Shown here: positions 35,825-43,404 of the stretch, in pieces
Layout: each line of letters begins with the position of its first letter
How positions within the stretch are numbered: the first letter of the stretch is position 1
DNA from: an uncultured Clostridia bacterium
GTDB lineage: Bacteria > Bacillota > Clostridia > TANB77 > CAG-508
Assembly (NCBI GenBank): GCA_944392465.1
Contig: CALXWR010000006.1
Span: 1-43,404, forward strand
DNA length: 43,404 bases
Direction of reading: 5' to 3'
Made by a program: the position numbers and the translations under genes
Notes under the pieces: model-generated
Databases searched by the model: none
What the model was told of the DNA's origin: nothing
The model's input: the letters and a program-made list of their open reading frames with translations, nothing else

Positions 35825-36565
35825 ATGAGTGAAAACAAAGTTGCTCTAATTACAGGAGCTACAAGAGGAATAGGAAAGGAAATTGCATTAGAATTAGCAG
35901 AAAATGGATTTGACATAGCAATAAATTATAGAAGTGAAAGTGATTTAAACGAAGAAGTAAAAAAAGAGATAGAACAATTTGGAGTAAGATGTGAATTAGT
36001 AGGAGCAGATGTTGCCAACTTTGAACAATGTGAAAAAATGGTTAAAGAGACTATAGAAAAACTTGGTAGAATAGATGTACTAGTTAATAATGCAGGAATA
36101 ACAAGAGATGGATTATTAATGAGAATGAAAAAAGAAGATTTCCAATCAGTAATTGATATTAACCTAACAGGTACTTTTAATGTAACAAGAAATGTGATTC
36201 CATATATGATAAAACAAAAATCAGGAAGAATAATTAGCTTATCATCAGTAGTTGGAGTTGCAGGAAATGCAGGTCAAACAAACTATTCAGCATCAAAAGC
36301 AGGAATAATAGGATTTACAAAAAGTTTAGCAAAAGAAGTTGCAAGCAGAAACATATTAGTAAATGCAGTAGCACCTGGATTTATAGATACAGATATGACA
36401 AAAGTATTATCAGATTCAGTAAAAGAAGGAATCTATTCACAAATACCATTAAAAAGAATGGGATTGCCTAGAGAAGTTGCAAAAGTTGTTAAATTCTTAT
36501 CATCAGAAGATAGTTCATATGTTACTGGACAGGTTGTTAATGTTGATGGGGGTATGGTTATGTAA
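35825..36565 (+). CDS. fabG: 3-oxoacyl-ACP reductase FabG
   Basis: NADPH-dependent short-chain dehydrogenase that reduces 3-oxoacyl-ACP. 246 aa. The cofactor motif TGATRGIGKEIA, NNAGITRDGLLMRM, the catalytic Ser in SLSSVVGVAGN and Y-x3-K in NYSASKAG are all present, as is the PGFIDTDM loop. ATG 35813 touches the AGAAAGG box, so ATG 35825 (MSENKVALITG) is chosen. A 136-base gap with a palindromic fragment separates it from fabF. Confidence 0.95.
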   Translation: MSENKVALITGATRGIGKEIALELAENGFDIAINYRSESDLNEEVKKEIEQFGVRCELVGADVANFEQCEKMVKETIEKLGRIDVLVNNAGITRDGLLMRMKKEDFQSVIDINLTGTFNVTRNVIPYMIKQKSGRIISLSSVVGVAGNAGQTNYSASKAGIIGFTKSLAKEVASRNILVNAVAPGFIDTDMTKVLSDSVKEGIYSQIPLKRMGLPREVAKVVKFLSSEDSSYVTGQVVNVDGGMVM

Positions 36566-36572
36566 CAACGCC

Positions 36573-36630
36573 AAAACACAATTCTTTTTTGACTGAGAAG
36601 AGTGCCTAGCAATACTTGTGTTTCTTTTTA
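36573..36630 (+). repeat. Fragment of the palindromic intergenic element
   Basis: AAACACAA and TTGTGTTT form an inverted repeat around TGCCTAGCAATACTTG, the right-hand block of the complete element at 37942-38066. It lies directly after the fabG stop codon. Confidence 0.5.
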
Positions 36631-36701
36631 ATTTTGAAAGTAAAAAGAGCAAAACACAATAAAATAAGTTTATAATAAATAAAAGGAGAGAAAACGAAAA
36701 A

Positions 36702-37940
36702 ATGGAAAGAAGAGTAGTTATAACAGGGCTTGGAGCCATAACTCCAATAGGAAATAATACAGATGAATTTTGGAAAGGTATTAAAGAGGGAAAATGTGGT
36801 ATAGATGAAATAACACATTTTGATACTACAAATTTTAAAGTAAAATTAGCTGCAGAAGTAAAAGGATATAATCCAGAAGATTATTTTGATAGAAGAAGTG
36901 CTAAAAGACTAGATAAATTTTCTCAATATGCGATTGTTGCAGCTAAAGAAGCTTGGAAAGATAGCAAATTAGATAAAGAAAAAGAAGATATGACAAGAGT
37001 TGGAGTCATACTTGGTTCTGGTATAGGTGGACTTGAAACAATAGATAAAGAAATTGCTGTATTATTACAAAAAGGTCCAGATAGAGTTTCACCAATGTTT
37101 ATACCTATGATAATTGGAAATATGGCAGCGGGAAATGTATCTATTGAGTTAGGTGCAAAAGGTGAATCGCTTTCTATGGTTAGTGCTTGTGCTACAGGTA
37201 CACATAGCATAGGTGAAAGTTTTAGAATGATAAAAAATGGATATCAAGACATAGTAATAACAGGTGGAACAGAGGCTGCTATTTCGCCTTCTGGAATAGC
37301 TGGATTTACTAATATAAAAGCACTTTCACAAGCTACAGATAAAAATAGAGCAAGTATCCCATTTGATAAAGAAAGAAATGGTTTTGTAATGGGTGAAGGT
37401 GCAGGAATAGTAATTTTAGAAGAGTTAGAACATGCAAAAAATAGAGGAGCTAAAATATATGCTGAAATAGTTGGATATGGAGCTACATCAGATGCATATC
37501 ATATTACATCACCAGCTCCAGGAGGAGAAGGTGGAGCAAGAGCTATGGTGCTAGCTATGGAAGAAGCAAAAGTAAAACCAGAAGAAATTACGTATATAAA
37601 TGCTCATGGAACATCAACACATTTGAATGATTCGGGAGAAACAACAGCTATTAAAACAGCATTAGGAGAAGCAAGTAAAAAAGTTATGGTAAGTTCTACA
37701 AAAAGCAATATTGGACACCTACTTGGTGCGGCCGGAGGAGTAGAAGCTGTTATTTGTGCCAAAGCTGTTGAAGAAGGATATGTACCAGCTACAATAAATT
37801 ATAAAGTACCGGATAAAGAATGTGATTTAGACATAGTACCAAACGAAGGAAGAGACGTAGAGGTAAAATATGCAATGTCAAATTCATTAGGATTTGGTGG
37901 TCATAATGCTACTATTCTATTAAAAAAATATGAACAATAA
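36702..37940 (+). CDS. fabF: 3-oxoacyl-ACP synthase II FabF
   Basis: Elongating condensing enzyme of type II fatty-acid synthesis. 412 aa, starting MERRVVITGLGAITPIGNN. The catalytic Cys lies in SACATGTHSIGE, the two His in NAHGTSTHLND and SNIGHLLGAAGG, and the C-terminal SNSLGFGGHNATI is intact. The ATG follows AAAAGGAGAG. It is the only elongating condensing enzyme in this operon. Confidence 0.96.
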   Translation: MERRVVITGLGAITPIGNNTDEFWKGIKEGKCGIDEITHFDTTNFKVKLAAEVKGYNPEDYFDRRSAKRLDKFSQYAIVAAKEAWKDSKLDKEKEDMTRVGVILGSGIGGLETIDKEIAVLLQKGPDRVSPMFIPMIIGNMAAGNVSIELGAKGESLSMVSACATGTHSIGESFRMIKNGYQDIVITGGTEAAISPSGIAGFTNIKALSQATDKNRASIPFDKERNGFVMGEGAGIVILEELEHAKNRGAKIYAEIVGYGATSDAYHITSPAPGGEGGARAMVLAMEEAKVKPEEITYINAHGTSTHLNDSGETTAIKTALGEASKKVMVSSTKSNIGHLLGAAGGVEAVICAKAVEEGYVPATINYKVPDKECDLDIVPNEGRDVEVKYAMSNSLGFGGHNATILLKKYEQ

Positions 37941-37941
37941 A

Positions 37942-38066
37942 CAAATAATAAAATAAACTGCGTCTTGCGTTGTTAAAATTTTGATAAAAAATGTTCAATG
38001 TACTATAAGTACACCTCCGCTTTTTTACAAAATTTTGCCTAGCAATACTTGTTTCTTTTATTATTT
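37942..38066 (+). repeat. Complete ~125-bp palindromic intergenic element
   Basis: The ends AAATAATAAAATAAAC and GTTTCTTTTATTATTT pair with one mismatch. GCGTTGTTAAAATTTTG on the left faces CAAAATTTTGCCTAGCAATAC on the right, and AATGTACTATAAGTACA is the centre. Related copies lie at 17906-18005 and 36573-36630. No ORF. It sits directly after the fabF stop codon and is MITE-like. Confidence 0.7.
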
Positions 38067-38107
38067 GAAATATATATTATTAAAATTAAAATAAAAGGAG
38101 TAAAGCC

Positions 38108-38569
38108 ATGAATTATGATGAAATTAAAAAATTAATTGATGACATGGGAGATTCTAAGATAGATGAATTAAGTATAGAATTTCCAGATGGAGTAAAAATT
38201 AAAATGAAAAAAGACAAAGCTCCAGTAGTAGCTCCAGCACAACAAGAAACAGTACAATATATATCTGTACCAGATAAGCTAGAAGTAAAAGCAGAAACTA
38301 CTGAGAACAGTACAACAGAAGAAAAAAATGAAAATTATAAAGTAGTTAAATCACCAATGGTAGGTACATTTTATTCAAAATCATCACCAGATGCAGAGCC
38401 TTATGTTGAAGTTGGTAGCAAAGTAAAGAAAGGTGATATACTTTGCATAGTAGAAGCCATGAAATTAATGAATGAAATCGAATCAGAATTCGATGGAGAA
38501 ATAGTAGAAGTTTGCGTAAATGATGGTGATATGGTGGATTTTGGGAAGCCTTTATTTAAAATAAAATAA
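38108..38569 (+). CDS. accB: Biotin carboxyl carrier protein AccB
   Basis: Carrier subunit of acetyl-CoA carboxylase. 153 aa: a short N-terminal helix region, an Ala/Pro/Thr/Glu linker (residues ~40-80) and the biotinyl domain with the biotinylated lysine in CIVEAMKLMNEIE and the thumb region SPMVGTFYSKSSPDAEPYVEVG. AAAAGGAG precedes the ATG. It works with AccC, AccD and AccA downstream. Confidence 0.96.
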   Translation: MNYDEIKKLIDDMGDSKIDELSIEFPDGVKIKMKKDKAPVVAPAQQETVQYISVPDKLEVKAETTENSTTEEKNENYKVVKSPMVGTFYSKSSPDAEPYVEVGSKVKKGDILCIVEAMKLMNEIESEFDGEIVEVCVNDGDMVDFGKPLFKIK

Positions 38570-38619
38570 AATTAAAAATAAAATAATAAAATAAATTAAT
38601 TATAGAAAGGATTAACGAA

Positions 38620-39042
38620 ATGCTAGATATTAATGAAATTATGAAAATAATTCCACAAAGACCACCTTTTTTAATGATTGATAGAGTGGAAGAATATACA
38701 CCAGGAGAAAGTGCGGTTGCATATAAAAATGTATGTATAAATGAACCTCATTTTGAGGGGCATTTCCCAGGTCAACCTATAATGCCAGGAGTGTTAATAG
38801 TTGAAGCTCTAGCACAAACAGGAGCTGTAGCAATATTATCTATGGAAGAAAATAAAGGTAAAAATGCTTTATTTGGAGGAATTGATAAATTAAGATTTAA
38901 AAAGCAAGTCGTTCCTGGAGATGTATTAAAATTAGAAGTAAAAATTATTAAAAGAAAAGGACCAATTGGAGTTGGAGAAGCTATAGCAACAGTCGATGGT
39001 AAAGTTGCGGCAAAAGGAGAGCTTACTTTCGCTATTGTATAA
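38620..39042 (+). CDS. fabZ: 3-hydroxyacyl-ACP dehydratase FabZ
   Basis: Hot-dog fold dehydratase that forms trans-2-enoyl-ACP. 140 aa with the typical start [17 protein letters not shown], the catalytic His in [16 protein letters not shown], and Glu in VEALAQ. It is a complete, normal-length subunit. GAAAGGA precedes the ATG, and it lies 50 bases after accB. Confidence 0.96.
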   Translation: MLDINEIMKIIPQRPPFLMIDRVEEYTPGESAVAYKNVCINEPHFEGHFPGQPIMPGVLIVEALAQTGAVAILSMEENKGKNALFGGIDKLRFKKQVVPGDVLKLEVKIIKRKGPIGVGEAIATVDGKVAAKGELTFAIV

Positions 39043-39132
39043 AAAATGTTAATATTTCGTATAATGAATTCTTTTCATATGTAAATAAATAGATATTGTT
39101 TTAAAATAATTACTATATACAAGGAGAAGACT

Positions 39133-40470
39133 ATGTTAAAGAAAGTTTTAATTGCAAACAGAGGAGAAATTGCTGTAAGAATTATAAGAGCATGTAAAGA
39201 AATGAATATAAAAACAGTAGCTATATATTCTGAAGCAGATAAAGAGGCTCTACATACTAAACTTGCTGATGAAGCAATATGCGTAGGACCTGCTCAATCA
39301 AGCAAAAGTTATTTAAATATTCAAAATATATTAGAAGCAGCTTGTATAACAAACTGTGATAGTGTTCATCCAGGCTTTGGTTTTTTATCAGAAAATGCAA
39401 GCTTTGCAAAAATGTGTGAAGAAAGTAATTTGAAATTTATTGGCCCATCATATAAAGTAATAGATTTGATGGGAAATAAATCAAATAGCAAAGAATTAAT
39501 GAAAAGTGCAAAAGTTCCTGTAGTACCAGGTTCAGATGGATGCATAGAAAATGTAAAACAAGCAATAGAGTGTGCAAAGCAAATTGGTTATCCCGTTTTA
39601 CTTAAAGCATCAGCAGGTGGTGGAGGAAAAGGTATTAGAAAAGTTGAATTTGAATCAGAAATGGAAAATGCCTTTAACTTAGTAAAACAAGAAGCAAAAG
39701 TATCTTTTAACGATGATGCAATATATATGGAAAAATTTATTGTAAACCCTAGACATGTTGAAATGCAAGTTTTAGCAGATGAACATGGTAATGTTGTACA
39801 TTTAGGAGAAAGAGATTGTTCTGTACAAAGAAGAAACCAGAAAGTATTAGAAGAAAGTCCTTCAATGGTACTTACAGAAGAATTAAGAGCAAAAATGGGA
39901 AAATCAGCGATAAGAGCTGTAAAAGCTTCAAATTATACAAATGCAGGAACTATTGAGTTTTTAGTAGATAAAGATAAAAACTTTTATTTTATGGAAATGA
40001 ATACAAGAATTCAAGTAGAACACCCTGTAACAGAAATGGTAACAGGTATAGACATAGTAAAAGAACAAATAAAAATAGCATCTGGAGAAACATTAAGTTT
40101 TACACAAAAAGATGTTGTTCAAAAGGGACATGCAATAGAATGTAGAATAAATGCAGAAAATCCAGACAAAAACTTTAGACCATGCCCAGGAAAAATTACA
40201 GAGTTAAATTTGCCAGGAGGAAATGGAGTAAGAGTAGATACAGCAGTCTATACAGGATATACTATACCACCAGTATATGACTCAATGATTGCAAAACTAA
40301 TAGTACATGCTGAAAATAGAAATGAAGCTATAGCAAAAATGAAAAGAGCATTAGAAGAATGTGTTATAGATGGCATAGATACAAATATAGATTTTCTATT
40401 TAGAATATTATCAAATGAACATTTTGTAAACAATGATTACGACACATCATTTATCGAAAAGTATATGTAG
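39133..40470 (+). CDS. accC: Biotin carboxylase AccC
   Basis: ATP-dependent carboxylation of the biotin on AccB. 445 aa, starting MLKKVLIANRGEIAVRIIRA. The ATP-grasp domain has the glycine-rich loop KASAGGGGKGIR and MEKFI. Catalytic segments HLGERDCSVQRRNQK, FMEMNTRIQVEHPVTE and the closing IPPVYDSMIAKLI are all present. AAGGAGAA precedes the ATG. A REP-like repeat begins immediately after the stop codon. Confidence 0.96.
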   Translation: MLKKVLIANRGEIAVRIIRACKEMNIKTVAIYSEADKEALHTKLADEAICVGPAQSSKSYLNIQNILEAACITNCDSVHPGFGFLSENASFAKMCEESNLKFIGPSYKVIDLMGNKSNSKELMKSAKVPVVPGSDGCIENVKQAIECAKQIGYPVLLKASAGGGGKGIRKVEFESEMENAFNLVKQEAKVSFNDDAIYMEKFIVNPRHVEMQVLADEHGNVVHLGERDCSVQRRNQKVLEESPSMVLTEELRAKMGKSAIRAVKASNYTNAGTIEFLVDKDKNFYFMEMNTRIQVEHPVTEMVTGIDIVKEQIKIASGETLSFTQKDVVQKGHAIECRINAENPDKNFRPCPGKITELNLPGGNGVRVDTAVYTGYTIPPVYDSMIAKLIVHAENRNEAIAKMKRALEECVIDGIDTNIDFLFRILSNEHFVNNDYDTSFIEKYM

Positions 40471-40540
40471 TTGTCATGATTAGGGACAGGCTCTTTTACG
40501 CCATGTTTGTCACTTTTGGGGACACACTCTCTTTTGCGTA
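40471..40540 (-). repeat. REP-like repeat between accC and accD
   Basis: TTGTCATGATTAGGGACAGG, CTCTTTTACGCCATG and TTTGTCACTTTTGGGGACAC are two reverse-complement units of the dispersed 36-bp repeat. It starts with the first base after the accC stop codon and lies inside the operon. Confidence 0.75.
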
Positions 40541-40636
40541 ATACTTGTTAATATTAGGGCTGAATATAATTATATATTTTTCGTGATATTGCTTAGCAAT
40601 GTATTATAATAAGATTTGGTAATGGAGGAATAAAAA

Positions 40637-41507
40637 GTGGTTATTGATAAAATAAAGAAAAGAATAGAATATGATAATGAAAATAATAGTACTAATCAAG
40701 AAAATGAAGAACATCGAAGTGATATACCAGTTGGAAAATGGGTGAAATGTAATAAATGTAAGCAAATATTATATAAAGAGGATTTACATAAAAATTATAG
40801 TGTGTGCCCAAATTGTGGAAATCACTTTAGATTATCTAGTAGAAGAAGAGTAGCACAAATAATTGATGATGGAACATTTGAAGAATTTGACTTAAAAATA
40901 GATACAGATAATCCTTTACAAATGGATGATTATATTAAAAAATTACAAACTTTAAGAGAAAAAACAGGACTAGATGAAGCTGTAAAATGTGGAATAGGAA
41001 AAATAAATTCTGAAAAAGTTATATTATGTGTTATGGATAGCAACTTTTTGATGGGTAGTATGGGAAAAGTTGTCGGAGAAAAAATCACATATTCTATTGA
41101 AAAAGCAATTGAATTAAAACTTCCAATTATTATATTCTGTGCTTCAGGTGGAGCAAGAATGCAAGAAGGGATTGTTTCATTAATGCAGATGGCAAAAACA
41201 TCAGCAGCAGTAAAAAAATTAAATAAAGCTGGAAACTTATATATATCGGTTTTAACAGATCCAACTTATGGTGGAGTTACAGCAAGTTTTGCAACATTAG
41301 GAGATATAATTTTAGCAGAACCAAAAGCAATGATAGGGTTTGCAGGTCAAAGAGTTATTAAACAGACAATTGGTCAAGATTTGCCAGAAGGTTTCCAAAC
41401 TTCAGAATTTTTGTTAGAGCATGGATTCATTGATAAGATTGTAAATAGGAAAGATATGAAAGAAACTTTATATAAATTATTATTACTTCACAAAGGAGGT
41501 AATAGAG

Positions 41508-41518
<11 letters not shown>
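40637..41518 (+). CDS. accD: Acetyl-CoA carboxylase carboxyltransferase beta subunit AccD
   Basis: Zinc-binding beta subunit of the carboxyltransferase that makes malonyl-CoA. 293 aa. It starts at GTG 40637, 8 bases after GGAGG. The zinc ribbon is CNKCK...CPNCG (residues ~38-61). The crotonase-fold core has [21 protein letters not shown] and [15 protein letters not shown]. Its end overlaps the accA start by 11 bases, so the two subunits are translationally coupled. A possible internal -10 box (TATAAT, 40605) lies just upstream. Confidence 0.96.
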
Positions 41519-42303
<785 letters not shown>

Positions 42304-42319
42304 TTTATGTTAATAAAAA

Positions 42320-42348
42320 ATGCCATTGGGGTCAGACCAAATTGGCAT
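42320..42348 (+). repeat. Short REP-like hairpin between accA and fabI
   Basis: ATGCCATTGGGGTC and GACCAAATTGGCAT form an imperfect hairpin. The blocks CCATTGGGGTCAGACC match the signature seen at 9301. It starts 17 bases after the accA stop codon. Confidence 0.5.
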
Positions 42349-42367
42349 CAAAAAGGAGGAAAAATAA

Positions 42368-43138
42368 ATGTTATTAGAGAACAAAACCGTTTTAATTATG
42401 GGGATTAGAAACAAATGGAGTATTGCTTGGGGAGCTGCAAAATCAGCTGCAGATAATGGTGCAAAAGTCTTATTTACTTTTATGGGAGAAGAAAATAGAG
42501 AAAAGGTAGAAGAGTTAATTTCTGAAATTCCTGATTCAAAAGCATATGAATGTGATGCTTCAGATGATAGCAAAATTAAAGAATGTTTAGAAAAAATAAA
42601 AGCTGAAAACGGAAAATTAGATGGAATATTACATAGTATAGCTCATGCAAATACAGAAGATTTAAGAAATGATTTTATTACAACAAGTAGAGAAGGTTTT
42701 TCTCATGCAAATGATGTAAGTGCATACTCATTTGTAGCAATAGCTAGAATAGCAAATGAATTAGAACTATTAAACGATAGAGCAAGTTTAGTTTCTTTAA
42801 CATATTATGGTTCTACGAAAGTATTGCCAGGTTATAACATAATGGGTGTTGCAAAGGCTGCACTAGAAACGAGTGTAAGATATTTAGCAGATAATTTAGG
42901 AAAGAAAGGCATTAGAGTAAATGCAGTATCAGCAGGGCCAATTAAAACTTTATCAGCAAAAGGAATTAAAGATTTTGGTAGTATATTAGATGTTGTTGAA
43001 GAAAAAGCACCATTAAGAAGAAATGTTACAACAACAGAAGTAGGAGATGTTGTATCATTCTTATTTAGTAATATGTCATCAGCAATTACAGGTCAAGTAA
43101 TTTATGCAGATAATGGATATAATATAATGGGAATATAA
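42368..43138 (+). CDS. fabI: Enoyl-ACP reductase FabI
   Basis: NADH-dependent reductase for the last step of each elongation round. 256 aa. MGIRNKWSIAWGAAK is the cofactor-binding start (G-I-x-N-x-x-S-I-A-x-G), followed by LDGILHSIAHA, the catalytic Y-x6-Y-x6-K region YYGSTKVLPGYNIMGVAKAA, and AGPIKTLSAKGI. AAAGGAGG precedes the ATG. It is the last gene of the operon; FabI rather than FabK fills this step here. Confidence 0.96.
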   Translation: MLLENKTVLIMGIRNKWSIAWGAAKSAADNGAKVLFTFMGEENREKVEELISEIPDSKAYECDASDDSKIKECLEKIKAENGKLDGILHSIAHANTEDLRNDFITTSREGFSHANDVSAYSFVAIARIANELELLNDRASLVSLTYYGSTKVLPGYNIMGVAKAALETSVRYLADNLGKKGIRVNAVSAGPIKTLSAKGIKDFGSILDVVEEKAPLRRNVTTTEVGDVVSFLFSNMSSAITGQVIYADNGYNIMGI

Positions 43139-43153
43139 GTAAAACTAATTAAG

Positions 43154-43190
43154 GGTGACGAGCTTGTGCCATTGGGACAAGCTCGTCACC
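43154..43190 (+). terminator. Strong hairpin after fabI, between convergent genes
   Basis: A perfect 14-bp stem GGTGACGAGCTTGT / ACAAGCTCGTCACC with loop GCCATTGGG. The loop resembles the REP-like signature (GCCATTGGGG). T tracts are weak on both sides, so it may be a REP element serving as a bidirectional terminator. Confidence 0.6.
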
Positions 43191-43195
43191 TTTGG

Positions 43196-43404
43196 CTATT
43201 TATTCTGTTCTTGGCTATATTTTTTCTTTGTAGCCATACCACCTCGTATGTGTCTTTCAGCTTTGTTTTCATCTAAAATGGTTCTTACTTCTGCAGCTAA
43301 ATAAGGGCTTATTTTTTGTAATCTTTCACTTACATCTTTATGTACCGATGTTACTTTTCGTAACGGTAGAACTATTTTTAGAAGTATTAATATCTTCAAA
43401 ATTA
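43196..43404 (-). CDS. spoIIID: SpoIIID-like protein, C-terminal part (window edge)
   Basis: The minus-strand frame reads SVHKDVSERLQKISPYLAAE, then VRTILDENKAERHIRGGMAT and KKKY. This matches the C-terminal half of SpoIIID, the mother-cell sporulation transcription factor (S-T-V-H-K-D-x-x-E-R-L ... R-H-x-R-G-G-x-A-T-K-x-K-Y). Upstream of SVHKD the frame reads LLKIVLPLRKVT, which does not look like the expected helix-turn-helix. The neighbouring frame has NSSTV, which would fit before RKV, so the N-terminal half seems disrupted by an indel or deletion. The gene runs off the window, so pseudogene and edge effects cannot be separated. Confidence 0.6.
   Translation of the reverse strand, partial: ILKILILLKIVLPLRKVTSVHKDVSERLQKISPYLAAEVRTILDENKAERHIRGGMATKKKYSQEQNK

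Noticed and set aside
43345-43347. CGG on the minus strand in the spoIIID-like gene as a sixth shift site.
   Set aside because: The frame in which it would be a codon is full of stops, including one two codons before it, and the shift would not lead into the SVHKD frame.

Overview
This is an AT-rich, densely coding stretch of a low-GC Gram-positive chromosome. An anaerobic, endospore-forming member of the Clostridia is the best fit. Sporulation genes (pdaA, yqfC, yqfD, a spoIIID-like end), a three-subunit NAD-linked [FeFe] hydrogenase and a type II fatty-acid operon with FabI support this. Arginine is written mostly as AGA.

Layout. 3-7803: a giant membrane-anchored surface protein (5' end outside the window) built of beta-helix/GLUG-like repeats. 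8041-9293: a small unknown gene and the spore-cortex deacetylase pdaA. 9411-14614: yqfC, yqfD, an unknown 409-aa protein, a ybeY-dgkA-PAP2-like fusion and a DUF3048 (YerB-like) protein. 15090-20005: the hydrogenase operon, with an unknown 143-aa protein inside it. 20320-22311: era, yqzL, recO. 22482-26287: surface-glycan type genes (pyruvyl transferase, GT-D glycosyltransferase, GT-A type glycosyltransferase). 26292-28065: pth and an RNase E/G. 28501-30294 (minus): an acyl-CoA/acyl-ACP synthetase. 30661-33240: CapA-like protein and rimO. 33731-43138: fabH-fabD-fabG-fabF-accB-fabZ-accC-accD-accA-fabI, which carries malonyl-CoA formation and the whole elongation cycle except acyl carrier protein. 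The window ends in a spoIIID-like gene on the minus strand.

Main discovery. Five genes (surface protein, yqfD, hydA, fabH, accA) are each broken by one +1 frameshift, and all five breaks fall on an in-frame CGG codon (2601, 9735, 18577, 33758, 41811). Skipping the C and reading the next GGN as glycine restores the conserved family sequence in every case. Reading all other genes by eye I found no in-frame CGG at all, although CGG occurs about 70 times in the other two frames of the same genes and also in intergenic DNA. The simplest reading is that CGG has lost its arginine tRNA in this organism and now acts as a +1 frameshift codon (CGG-N read as Gly). A systematic sequencing artefact is the main alternative.

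Other non-coding structure. There is a dispersed REP-like repeat family (core AGCCTGTCCC, 36-bp units), often placed within a few bases of stop codons. There are also several long palindromic, MITE-like elements. A leader of about 115 nt is shared by era and the GT-D gene and looks like an undescribed cis-regulatory RNA. I see no tRNA, rRNA, CRISPR array or complete insertion sequence.
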